A stretch of DNA of 31,204 nucleotides, taken from JBBRMY01 sp038230595. GTDB taxonomy: Bacteria; Bacteroidota; Ignavibacteria; Tepidaquicellales; Tepidaquicellaceae. Below the pieces are notes generated by a model that searched no databases, was not told the DNA's origin, and saw only the letters and a program-made list of their open reading frames with translations. The DNA lies in NCBI GenBank assembly GCA_038230595.1, contig JBBRMY010000014.1:1-31204 (forward strand), in the 5' to 3' direction. A program made the translations under genes and the position numbers. Of this stretch, positions 1 through 5,923 are shown one piece after another. The number at the start of each line of letters is the position of its first letter. Position 1 is the first letter of the stretch.

Positions 1-534
1 AGAGTATGCAAATCCTGTATTTTCATTAATAAAATAATTGGAAGGATTGTAAATTGAGGTTGGATAAGAATAAAAAATCCAGTTTATTCCTCCATTAGTA
101 GATTTCATTAAAGCAACATTAGTATTAGCATAACCAAAAGTTTCATTTGGGAAGTATAGACTGTAAGAGTTATTAGGTAGGGTGGATAGAAAATTCCAAG
201 TATTACCACTATTTGTTGAAAGGTATAATTTCCTAGAATAGATCAAATATAATGTGTTAGGATCTTTAAAATATAAATTTGTAATATTTCCTGTTTCACT
301 TAATGGAAGAGAAATTAAAAACCAATTAGTTCCTCCATCAGTAGTTTTATATATCTCGTTTACATTATTTAGATTAGCTGTGTATCCAATTAAACTATTA
401 AAAAACTTTACATTCTCAAATTGCTTATAATTTTTTACTTCATGAGTAGTTTTACTTATCCAATTAACTTGAGCATAACTAAATTTTGAACATAAAATGA
501 ATAGTAAAATCAGTAAAAAATTTTTCATTTTCAT
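1..534 (-). CDS. Secreted BNR/Ycf48-like protein, 5' part (C-terminus beyond window)
   Basis: An open frame runs from ATG at 534 to the left window edge (178 codons, no stop), so only the N-terminal part is present. A second in-frame ATG at 528 is an equally possible start. The first ~24 residues form a signal peptide (Lys-rich start, Leu/Ile core, SYAQ cleavage site). Three Asp-box-like repeats follow at about 40-residue spacing: TTDGGTNW (about 65-72), STNSGNTW (about 106-113) and STNGGINW (about 147-154). This is the pattern of the BNR/sialidase-like or Ycf48 beta-propeller families, which are common among secreted T9SS cargo in Ignavibacteria. A sorting domain would be expected in the missing part. 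Substrate and function cannot be inferred. Confidence 0.8.
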   Translation of the reverse strand, partial: MKMKNFLLILLFILCSKFSYAQVNWISKTTHEVKNYKQFENVKFFNSLIGYTANLNNVNEIYKTTDGGTNWFLISLPLSETGNITNLYFKDPNTLYLIYSRKLYLSTNSGNTWNFLSTLPNNSYSLYFPNETFGYANTNVALMKSTNGGINWIFYSYPTSIYNPSNYFINENTGFAYS

Positions 535-898
535 TTTTTTTCTAAAAATTGGAAGGAATTTAGTTTTTCAAGAACATATGAACAAAAACGTTCAATAGCA
601 ATATGTTTTTATAAGGATTGTGTGTACTGAAATTTAATATGGCTTCCAGATATTTGATGCGCCAAAAAATAAGGTGTAAACTTAAAGCAAACTGGCGAAC
701 AAATAATACTAGTTTCCCAATTAAAACACCCAAAAATGTTTCAACTAACTTTATCATTTTTAAAAAAGCTAAACCACCTCCTGCCTGCTTACTTGTGTGT
801 AAGAAGGGTGAGTTTCAATATCCAATCTTCTTTTATATTTTATTATATTGAATAACACATCATCTCAAAAACAATTACTAAACAATTAAAATAATAAT
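535..898. other. Intergenic region between divergent genes, no supported gene
   Basis: The 364 bases separate a minus-strand gene from plus-strand thyX and should hold both promoters. I see no convincing -35/-10 pair. A small hairpin (CTTAC, 6-nt loop, GTAAG) lies at 788-803. Short open frames on both strands have no recognisable domain or ribosome binding site at proper distance. The minus-strand frame around 560-757 encodes a hydrophobic peptide and might be a gene remnant, but nothing supports that. Confidence 0.5.
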
Positions 899-1597
899 TT
901 GAAAGAAAATGTTTTAGATAAAGGCTTTATTGAAGTTGTAGATAAGCTGGGTACTGATCTAACTGTCGTAAATTCTGCAAGGGTGTCTTTTGGGAACAGG
1001 AAAACGGAATTTGATGATAAGGACAGAAAGCTTGTAAAGTTCTTAGTAAAGAACAAGCATTGGTCACCTTTCAGGCATATCATGGTGCAGTTCCATGTAA
1101 AAGCTCCGGAATTTGTGATGCGGCAATGGTATAAGCACGTAGTCGGGATAGAAACTTCTTCCAGCTCGTCTGTAAAAGATCATGCATGGAATGAAATAAG
1201 CGGAAGATATGTACCCGTAACAGATTTTTATACTCCGAGCAACTGGAGAAAACAGTCTGAAAATAATAAGCAGGCATCATTCGGATCTATCGAAGATCAA
1301 AAAAGCGCACAAAATATTTATAATGAATATATGAACGGAGTTATGGATTCATATCAGAAACTTCTTGACTTAGGAATAGCAAAAGAGCAGGCAAGAATTA
1401 TTCTGCCTTTGAACCAATATACTGAAGTTTACTGGACGGCTTCACTTCAAGCAGTTATGAATTTTATAGAGCTGAGAGATGAGTCAACTGCACAGTGGGA
1501 AATACAGCAATATGCACAGGCTATGAAAAGAATGATGCTGGAAGTATTTCCTGAAACAGTTAAAATATGGCTGGAAGTAATGGAGAAGTATGTATAA
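899..1597 (+). CDS. thyX: FAD-dependent thymidylate synthase ThyX
   Basis: ThyX makes dTMP from dUMP using methylene-THF and NADPH-reduced FAD. The 232-residue length fits the family. Family marks are DLTVVNSARVSFG (about 20-32), NKHWSPFRH (52-60), VMRQWYKHVVG (73-83), WNEISGRY (97-104) and the C-terminal QARIILPLNQYT plus LRDESTAQWEIQ block (flavin/dUMP-binding Arg and Gln). The usual RHRxxSxNExSxRY signature is stretched: H80 and N98 are 18 residues apart instead of about 6, with a Ser-rich stretch between. The start must be TTG at 899: the frame has a stop at 887-889, and the nearby ATG (908) is out of frame. No Shine-Dalgarno sequence is seen. It stands alone, convergent with proline dehydrogenase. 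Confidence 0.93.
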   Translation: MKENVLDKGFIEVVDKLGTDLTVVNSARVSFGNRKTEFDDKDRKLVKFLVKNKHWSPFRHIMVQFHVKAPEFVMRQWYKHVVGIETSSSSSVKDHAWNEISGRYVPVTDFYTPSNWRKQSENNKQASFGSIEDQKSAQNIYNEYMNGVMDSYQKLLDLGIAKEQARIILPLNQYTEVYWTASLQAVMNFIELRDESTAQWEIQQYAQAMKRMMLEVFPETVKIWLEVMEKYV

Positions 1598-1630
1598 CAA
1601 AATTTGTTTCAAGTTTTCTCTTTAAGAAAA

Positions 1631-1669
1631 GCAAAGCCAGTCTCACGCAAAGCTCGCAAAGGCGCAAAG
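1631..1669. repeat. GCAAAG-rich intergenic repeat
   Basis: Four GCAAAG copies lie at 1631, 1647, 1656 and 1664; the last three are 9 and 8 bases apart, giving a CGCAAAG-type array. On the minus strand this reads CTTTGCG repeated. Similar 'CTTTGCGCCTTTGCG' words are, to my knowledge, common dispersed intergenic repeats in Bacteroidetes-related and other genomes. It sits in the 220-base gap between the convergent thyX and proline dehydrogenase genes. Confidence 0.5.
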
Positions 1670-1817
1670 AAAAATAATGAGCAGAGAGTGGGAATTTTTG
1701 TAAAGATTTAATCGATAAATGGAGAGCGGAGTAAACTGCAGGTCAAAAAAAGTGAAGAGTTCCTTCATATAGCTTATAGTCAAAGAGTAACACCAACAGA
1801 GCTAAAGACAAAATAAT

Positions 1818-2711
1818 TTAATTTCTTGTAAAGAGGCTTTTTAGTACCTGTCCGGCGACGTTAGGATTTTCCTGGAATCTTCTGATAGAATACTCGTACC
1901 ACCGCTCACCAAAGGGTACATATATTCTCATACGGTATCCTTCTTTTAATACTCTATCCCGTAAGCCTTCTCTTACTCCGAGAAGCATCTGGAATTCATA
2001 TTGCTCTCTTGTAAGACCAAGCTCTGAAACAATTTTTTTTGCTCCTTCGATAAGATATTCATCATGAGTTGCAATACCGCAATAAGAACCTTTTGAAAGT
2101 GCCAGCCTTAGGATCTTTAAATAGTTATTTCTAACTTCATCATATCCTTTAAATGCAATTTCTTCCGGCTCTATGTAAATGCCTTTACATATTCTGAAAT
2201 TAGCTCCAATTGCAGTAAGCCTTTCAATATCTTTTTCAGTACGGCGAAGATATGCCTGCAATACTATTCCTGTATTATCGAATTTTTTTCTAACTTCTTC
2301 GAATAGCTTTATTGTTATTTCAGTAACTGCAGATTCTTCCATATCTATTCTGACAAAAGTATTCAGACTTTTTGCATGTGAAAGAATATCGGTAAACAAT
2401 CCTAAACAATAATCATAATCAATCTTTAACCCGAGCATTGTAAGCTTTACTGAAAGGTTTGAATCCAGTCCATTCTTTTTAATTTCATCAAGGACTTCAA
2501 TAGACTCAACTTTAGATTTTTCTGCTTCGCTTTTATTTTCAATGCTTTCACCAAGCACATCCATTGTTGCCATGAACGAGCCTGAATTCAGCTTTTTGAC
2601 CGCTGAAATAGCTTCATTTATATTATCACCTGCAATATATTTATTAGCGAAAATTCTGACAAGCTTTTTGGGGAATACCGGGATGGTTTTTACTAAAAGG
2701 TCGTTAAGCAT
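1818..2711 (-). CDS. Proline dehydrogenase (monofunctional)
   Basis: A FAD enzyme that oxidises proline to pyrroline-5-carboxylate and feeds electrons to the membrane quinone pool. At 297 residues it is the short monofunctional form, not a PutA fusion. Visible family motifs include VRIDMEES (FAD/substrate region), LQAYLRRTEKD, RICKGIYIEPEE (the usual R-x-x-K-G-x-Y strand), IATHDEYLI, FQMLLGVREGLRD and the C-terminal YVPFGERWYEYSIRRFQENP. The paired R277/R278 correspond to the arginines that hold the proline carboxylate. The start is ATG at 2711. No pyrroline-5-carboxylate dehydrogenase is adjacent, so the pathway partner must lie elsewhere. It is probably transcribed from its own promoter in 2712-2890, because a terminator-like hairpin lies upstream at 2895-2923. 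Confidence 0.93.
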   Translation of the reverse strand: MLNDLLVKTIPVFPKKLVRIFANKYIAGDNINEAISAVKKLNSGSFMATMDVLGESIENKSEAEKSKVESIEVLDEIKKNGLDSNLSVKLTMLGLKIDYDYCLGLFTDILSHAKSLNTFVRIDMEESAVTEITIKLFEEVRKKFDNTGIVLQAYLRRTEKDIERLTAIGANFRICKGIYIEPEEIAFKGYDEVRNNYLKILRLALSKGSYCGIATHDEYLIEGAKKIVSELGLTREQYEFQMLLGVREGLRDRVLKEGYRMRIYVPFGERWYEYSIRRFQENPNVAGQVLKSLFTRN

Positions 2712-2894
2712 TCTTCAAAATACCTGATGAATGAGTTTTTTGAAAGTCTAAAAAAGATTTTTCCTGTAATGTCCGAAGATAACGTAAAGATAAAATTATT
2801 ATTATTAATTCCGAAAAATGAGAGAGAGGAAGATGACATCTGGTACTGATTATTGGCATTGAAGGTTTTATTCAAATAATTAACATTTATAAAT

Positions 2895-2923
2895 AAAAAA
2901 AGACACCTGTTTTAGCAAGTGCC
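2895..2923 (-). terminator. Rho-independent terminator, minus strand
   Basis: On the minus strand GGCACTT, an 8-base loop and AGGTGTC pair over 7 positions (two G-U) and are followed by seven U. The two wobbles would be A-C mismatches on the plus strand, so the structure is oriented to end minus-strand transcripts coming from the T9SS-protein operon. Confidence 0.65.
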
Positions 2924-2934
2924 TTTTAAAAAGT

Positions 2935-2967
2935 AAGGGAAGCTAAACTGTTAGCTTAACTTCCCTT
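2935..2967 (-). repeat. Inverted repeat, two-part stem-loop
   Basis: The outer stem is AAGGGAA (2935-2941) with TTCCCTT (2961-2967). The inner stem is GCTAA (2942-2946) with TTAGC (2951-2955), a 4-base loop, and a 5-base bulge on one side (2956-2960). Confidence 0.6.
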
Positions 2968-2970
2968 GTA

Positions 2971-3006
2971 CTTTCCACCATTTCCCCCTTTTAGAATGAT
3001 GGAAAG
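2971..3006 (-). repeat. Inverted repeat, 11-bp stem-loop
   Basis: CTTTCCACCAT (2971-2981) pairs with ATGATGGAAAG (2996-3006). The single non-Watson-Crick position is a G-U on the minus-strand RNA and an A-C mismatch on the plus strand, which favours a minus-strand transcript. Confidence 0.55.
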
Positions 3007-3041
3007 AATCAAACAAAGATTACTACATTTGTGTTACGAAT

Positions 3042-3071
3042 GAAGCTTTACTAAGTTACAGCTTAAACTTC
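3042..3071 (-). repeat. Inverted repeat, 8-bp stem with one bulged base
   Basis: GAAG-c-TTTA (3042-3050) pairs with TAAACTTC (3064-3071) around a 13-base loop. An alternative AAGCT/AGCTT pairing is also possible. Confidence 0.4.
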
Positions 3072-3085
3072 ATTTTTAATTTCAA

Positions 3086-3107
3086 GACAAAGGCGTTAAC
3101 CTTTGTC
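3086..3107 (-). repeat. Perfect 8-bp stem-loop
   Basis: GACAAAGG (3086-3093), loop CGTTAA, CCTTTGTC (3100-3107). There is no T-run on either side, so it is not a canonical terminator by itself. It lies just downstream of the micro-ORF stop. Confidence 0.6.
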
Positions 3108-3109
3108 TA

Positions 3110-3187
3110 TTATTGGTGTCCTTTTCCCCTCAAAAAAGGATCTCCAAAAAAGGAAGGATTTTCATCCATCCCAATTGAACGGGTCAT
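3110..3187 (-). CDS. Possible 25-residue micro-protein
   Basis: ATG at 3187 opens a 25-codon frame ending in TAA at 3110-3112. A GAGGGG ribosome-binding-site-like sequence (3191-3196) stands at proper distance, comparable with the GGAGG sites of neighbouring genes. The product begins MTRSIGMDENPSFFGDPF and ends in a basic LRGKGHQ tail. It resembles nothing I recognise. It lies 41 bases after the stop of the T9SS-sorted protein and would be on the same transcript. A chance frame is quite possible at this length. Confidence 0.2.
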   Translation of the reverse strand: MTRSIGMDENPSFFGDPFLRGKGHQ

Positions 3188-3228
3188 AGTCCCCTCAAAC
3201 TAATTTCCGTCAATTTAAACTTATAAAC

Positions 3229-4044
3229 TTATTTTATAAGGGACATTTTATTTATCATTACTTCATTTCCGGCTGTGATCTTATAAATATAAAAGCCGGA
3301 TGATAAATTGCTTGCATTGAACACTACTTCATAATTCCCCGGTGCTTTTGTTTCATTCACTAATTCCTTTAGCTCTTTTCCAGACAGATCATAAACTTTA
3401 AGAGTTACTAAAGACTGCTCAAGAACAGAATAAACTATTTTAGTTTGCGGATTAAATGGATTAGGAAAATTCTGATATAACCTGATCCTGTTACCGCTAT
3501 TTGGTCCCGGTGATGGATATGTTCCGATCTCACCATGATTTGGACGGATAGTATTTCCCCTACCATTTCCCGGAGGAGATGCCATTGCCAGATGAAGAAT
3601 CAGATGGCTGTTATCAATATTTGAGCTAACAGATATAAAATCAATTGCTGTATTAATAACAACTGTTTCTACTACTCCCTTTACATCATTTGCATAAGCC
3701 CCAATATCACGAACTTCCACATCAACATGATTATTATTTGTTGAGCTGACATCAGTATTCAAGTTTGGAATGTAAGCTCCTATTTTCGTGATATCAGTAC
3801 TTAATATTTCAATGTTGTTGAATTCAAATTTTCCCTCAGCATTTGTACTAACTATTTTCTGAAAAATAGTTTCAGAATTTTCATTCAGCTTTATTAAACT
3901 TACATAAACGAACTGCGCAGGTAAATTTCGCTGATCGTAAACTGTTCCTGCAATACTGCTAGTAACTGTTGGAGTATCGGCAAAGCTGCTTGTAACAAAA
4001 ACGAATGTGAATAATGCTAAAACAAATCCGGTAAATCTTTTCAT
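3229..4044 (-). CDS. Secreted protein with carboxypeptidase-regulatory-like domain and T9SS sorting domain
   Basis: A 271-residue exported protein. Residues 1-22 are a Sec signal peptide (VTSSFA cleavage). Residues ~27-110 look like a carboxypeptidase-regulatory or Cna-B-like beta-sandwich (SSIAGTVYDQRNLPAQFVYV, then AEGKFEFNNI). A low-complexity Gly/Pro/Asn linker (~154-185) follows. Residues 186-271 are a type-A C-terminal sorting domain: YQNFPNPFNPQTKI, LKVYDLSGKEL, SSGFYIYKI and a basic end. Such domains direct cargo through the type IX secretion system to the outside of the cell. The ATG at 4044 has a GGAGG site (4049-4054). It starts 15 bases after the TrmB-like regulator, so the two form an operon. 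The ligand or role is unknown. Confidence 0.88.
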   Translation of the reverse strand: MKRFTGFVLALFTFVFVTSSFADTPTVTSSIAGTVYDQRNLPAQFVYVSLIKLNENSETIFQKIVSTNAEGKFEFNNIEILSTDITKIGAYIPNLNTDVSSTNNNHVDVEVRDIGAYANDVKGVVETVVINTAIDFISVSSNIDNSHLILHLAMASPPGNGRGNTIRPNHGEIGTYPSPGPNSGNRIRLYQNFPNPFNPQTKIVYSVLEQSLVTLKVYDLSGKELKELVNETKAPGNYEVVFNASNLSSGFYIYKITAGNEVMINKMSLIK

Positions 4045-4059
4045 TTTTACCTCCGGGGG

Positions 4060-4968
4060 TTAATTATTTTGAACAAAGTTTTTTTCCATTAATAACTCTT
4101 TTAGCTCTGCTTTTTTATTAAGCTTTTTGAATTCTGATGTAGTATATGCCTGGCTCCAGTAATAATTAAAAAGGTCCATCATTCTTTTTGCAAAATCAGG
4201 ATTTTTAATAATTATATCTGCTCTGCTGTGCCTTGGAATATCCTTATTATCGATATTTATAAAAACTGTCTCTCTATCAAAAATTGTAATGTTCGGAAGC
4301 TCAAGCTGAGAAATTTTCAGCTTTTCACCATTGTTCTCATAATATTCACAAAGATCAATAAAGCCATCAAGTGTAGCAATTGACACATTTTCATTTCTGT
4401 CAACTATCTTAAAATTAAGGCTGGCTTCATACAGAGATCTTATAACTCCGCCTTTTTTAATGAACTTAAGAGCATCTTTATCGAGCTCCTTTGATACGAA
4501 CATTTCAAATCTCACCATGAAGAGTACTTCCTTCTTAGCTCCTTTAAAAAGCTCAATGAACTTTGAAGTTCTGTGCTTATTAAATCCGCGGATAAGCTCA
4601 ATATTAACCGAGCCATCAGACTCCTGAGAATCAGCCCCATGCAATGGGATCATATTTTTAAATGCATCTTTTAGCTTTCCGAGCTTATTTTCGTTCTCAT
4701 CATTAATTTCATTATATATCTTTTCACCGATAACCCGTGGATTAATGATCTCGTATTTCAGAATGGTATTAGTTTCAATAGCATTGCAGTATCCTTTTTC
4801 TGCAAAGTTTTTTAAAATATCGTAAACAGCAGTTCTTCTTATTTTCGCTTTCTCAGCAACTTCGGAAGCTGATAAAGAAGAATTTGTAAGAAGCACCAGG
4901 AATACTTTTGCTTCCTGGTCTTTAAACCCAATCTCTAAAAGCTTATTAAAAATTTCTGTTCTGTTCAT
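4060..4968 (-). CDS. TrmB-family transcriptional regulator
   Basis: A 302-residue DNA-binding protein. Residues ~1-75 form a TrmB-type winged helix (LLEIGFKDQEAKVFLVLLTN, then SASEVAEKAKIRRTAVYDIL and a KGY wing). Residues ~80-110 are a charged, probably coiled linker. Residues ~120-280 look like the phospholipase-D-like sensor domain of TrmB proteins (RGFNKHRTSKFIELFKGAKKEVLFMV and DRETVFINIDNK), without HKD catalytic motifs. TrmB regulators often sense sugars, though the ligand here is unknown. The leader carries a promoter at 5009-5036 and three copies of a GTAAtATTGTT-like half-site, which suggests autoregulation. It is probably cotranscribed with the secreted protein downstream. Confidence 0.85.
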   Translation of the reverse strand: MNRTEIFNKLLEIGFKDQEAKVFLVLLTNSSLSASEVAEKAKIRRTAVYDILKNFAEKGYCNAIETNTILKYEIINPRVIGEKIYNEINDENENKLGKLKDAFKNMIPLHGADSQESDGSVNIELIRGFNKHRTSKFIELFKGAKKEVLFMVRFEMFVSKELDKDALKFIKKGGVIRSLYEASLNFKIVDRNENVSIATLDGFIDLCEYYENNGEKLKISQLELPNITIFDRETVFINIDNKDIPRHSRADIIIKNPDFAKRMMDLFNYYWSQAYTTSEFKKLNKKAELKELLMEKNFVQNN

Positions 4969-5004
4969 TTCTTTGTGATGTAAAAATGTTGTTCTGCTTC
5001 TTAA

Positions 5005-5015
5005 AACAATTTTAC
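5005..5015 (-). promoter_or_regulatory. Third half-site of the TrmB-gene operator, over the -10 box
   Basis: GTAAAATTGTT on the minus strand differs by one base from the GTAATATTGTT arm of the inverted repeat at 5050-5085 and has the same orientation as its distal arm. It covers the predicted -10 (5009-5014), a natural position for repression. Confidence 0.4.
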
Positions 5016-5036
5016 TTTTTTGGGATTAATTGTCAA
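5009..5036 (-). promoter_or_regulatory. Promoter of the TrmB-like regulator gene
   Basis: The minus strand carries TTGACA (5036-5031), a 16-base spacer and TAAAAT (5014-5009), a near-consensus housekeeping promoter. Transcription would start near 5002, leaving a leader of about 34 bases before the ATG at 4968. Confidence 0.55.
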
Positions 5037-5049
5037 GTCCATTTTTTGA

Positions 5050-5085
5050 GTAATATTGTTGTCACTTTTTAATAAACAATATTAC
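5050..5085. promoter_or_regulatory. Perfect 11-bp inverted repeat, operator candidate
   Basis: GTAATATTGTT (5050-5060) and AACAATATTAC (5075-5085) are exact reverse complements separated by 14 bases. No T-run follows on either strand, so it is not a terminator. It ends 14 bases upstream of the predicted -35 of the TrmB-like gene, consistent with a regulator binding site. Confidence 0.55.
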
Positions 5086-5107
5086 AAATCGGGAAATTAT
5101 GAGTGGA

Positions 5108-5923
5108 TCAGATCTTTTCCGCATTGCCGGAAAGAGTAAGATCGAATATTGAACCTGTTTTATTTTTGAAATCAACAGATAATATTTTATTTGATCTTAC
5201 ATGAACTTCTATAGGGGGGTTTATATCATAAATTATTGATGAGGCTATCGCAGAAGATATTGAGCCGGTTCCGCTTGCAAGAGTTTCCCGTTCAACTCCT
5301 CTTTCGTATGTTCTCACTTCTATTTTATTGCCGCCTGTGTATTTAACAAAATTCACATTTACTCCCTCAGGCATAAGGTCTTTATGCATTCGTACATTTC
5401 TTCCCCACTCTTCCACGTTAACTTCTTCCAGTGAAGAAATAAACTTTAACTGATCTATCATAATAACAATATGAGGCGAACCGCAATTAATATATGTGCA
5501 TTCAATATCATTCCACCACTCAGAAAAATTTACCTTCAGCTTAAGTTTGGTGACGATCTTTTCGGGTGGAGGCAGACTTATCATGAAATTGTTATCTGAG
5601 ATTCTTTCTGATCTGTAGATCTTATTTACAGCTTCAATTTTTAATACTTTTTCTTCAGACAATTTTTCATCAAAAATATATTTCGCAGTGCATCTCAATC
5701 CATTTCCGCATAGTGAATTTCCTGAACCATCTCTGTTATAATAATTCATCCTGAAATCTGCATCTTGTGAGCGTTCGACAAATATCATTCCGTCTGTCTT
5801 TAGATTTTCAGGCTTGCTGCATATATCCAGTGTTACAAAGCTTTTATTATCTATTATATTTTCGAGATCATTAACAATAATAAAATCATTTCCTGCGCCG
5901 GAATATTTTTCTAGCTTTATCAA
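5108..5923 (-). CDS. dapF: Diaminopimelate epimerase with Cys-to-Ser change at the second catalytic site
   Basis: DapF interconverts LL- and meso-diaminopimelate for lysine and peptidoglycan synthesis. The 271-residue length is normal. Family motifs are YSGAGNDFIIVND (7-19), NRDGSGNSLCGNGLRC (63-78, with the first catalytic Cys at C72), NCGSPHIV (146-153) and RTYERGVERETLASGTGS (204-221). The last block normally reads ETxACGTG, its Cys being the second acid/base residue. Here residue 217 is Ser (codon AGC, one base from TGC). A two-thiol epimerase with Ser at one position should be severely impaired for epimerisation, unless the assembly has an error or another residue compensates. The start is TTG, overlapping the LptD stop by four bases (TTGA), so translation is probably coupled. 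Confidence 0.88.
   Translation of the reverse strand: MIKLEKYSGAGNDFIIVNDLENIIDNKSFVTLDICSKPENLKTDGMIFVERSQDADFRMNYYNRDGSGNSLCGNGLRCTAKYIFDEKLSEEKVLKIEAVNKIYRSERISDNNFMISLPPPEKIVTKLKLKVNFSEWWNDIECTYINCGSPHIVIMIDQLKFISSLEEVNVEEWGRNVRMHKDLMPEGVNVNFVKYTGGNKIEVRTYERGVERETLASGTGSISSAIASSIIYDINPPIEVHVRSNKILSVDFKNKTGSIFDLTLSGNAEKI

Larger units (their letters stand above)
2712..3228. other. Long intergenic region with five stem-loops and a micro-ORF candidate
   Basis: This 517-base gap lies between the T9SS-sorted protein (ends at 3229) and proline dehydrogenase (starts at 2711), both on the minus strand. Bases 2712-2890 are AT-rich and presumably carry the proline dehydrogenase promoter. Bases 2894-3107 hold five consecutive inverted repeats, and 3110-3187 a short open frame with a ribosome binding site; these are listed separately. 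Confidence 0.6.

Noticed and set aside
560..757. 65-codon minus-strand frame, hydrophobic product
   Set aside because: No known domain, and a GGAGG-like sequence stands too far (about 18 bases) from the ATG. The frame could extend a little upstream but still matches nothing.
788..803. CTTAC/GTAAG hairpin in the thyX upstream region
   Set aside because: Only five base pairs, no T-run and no special position; expected by chance.
618..851. 77-codon plus-strand frame before thyX
   Set aside because: Composition looks like translated AT-rich intergenic DNA; no ribosome binding site and no recognisable motif.
2693..2875. 60-codon minus-strand frame over the proline dehydrogenase start
   Set aside because: Overlaps the real gene's start region and has a low-complexity Asn/Ser-rich product; the sequence more likely holds that gene's promoter.
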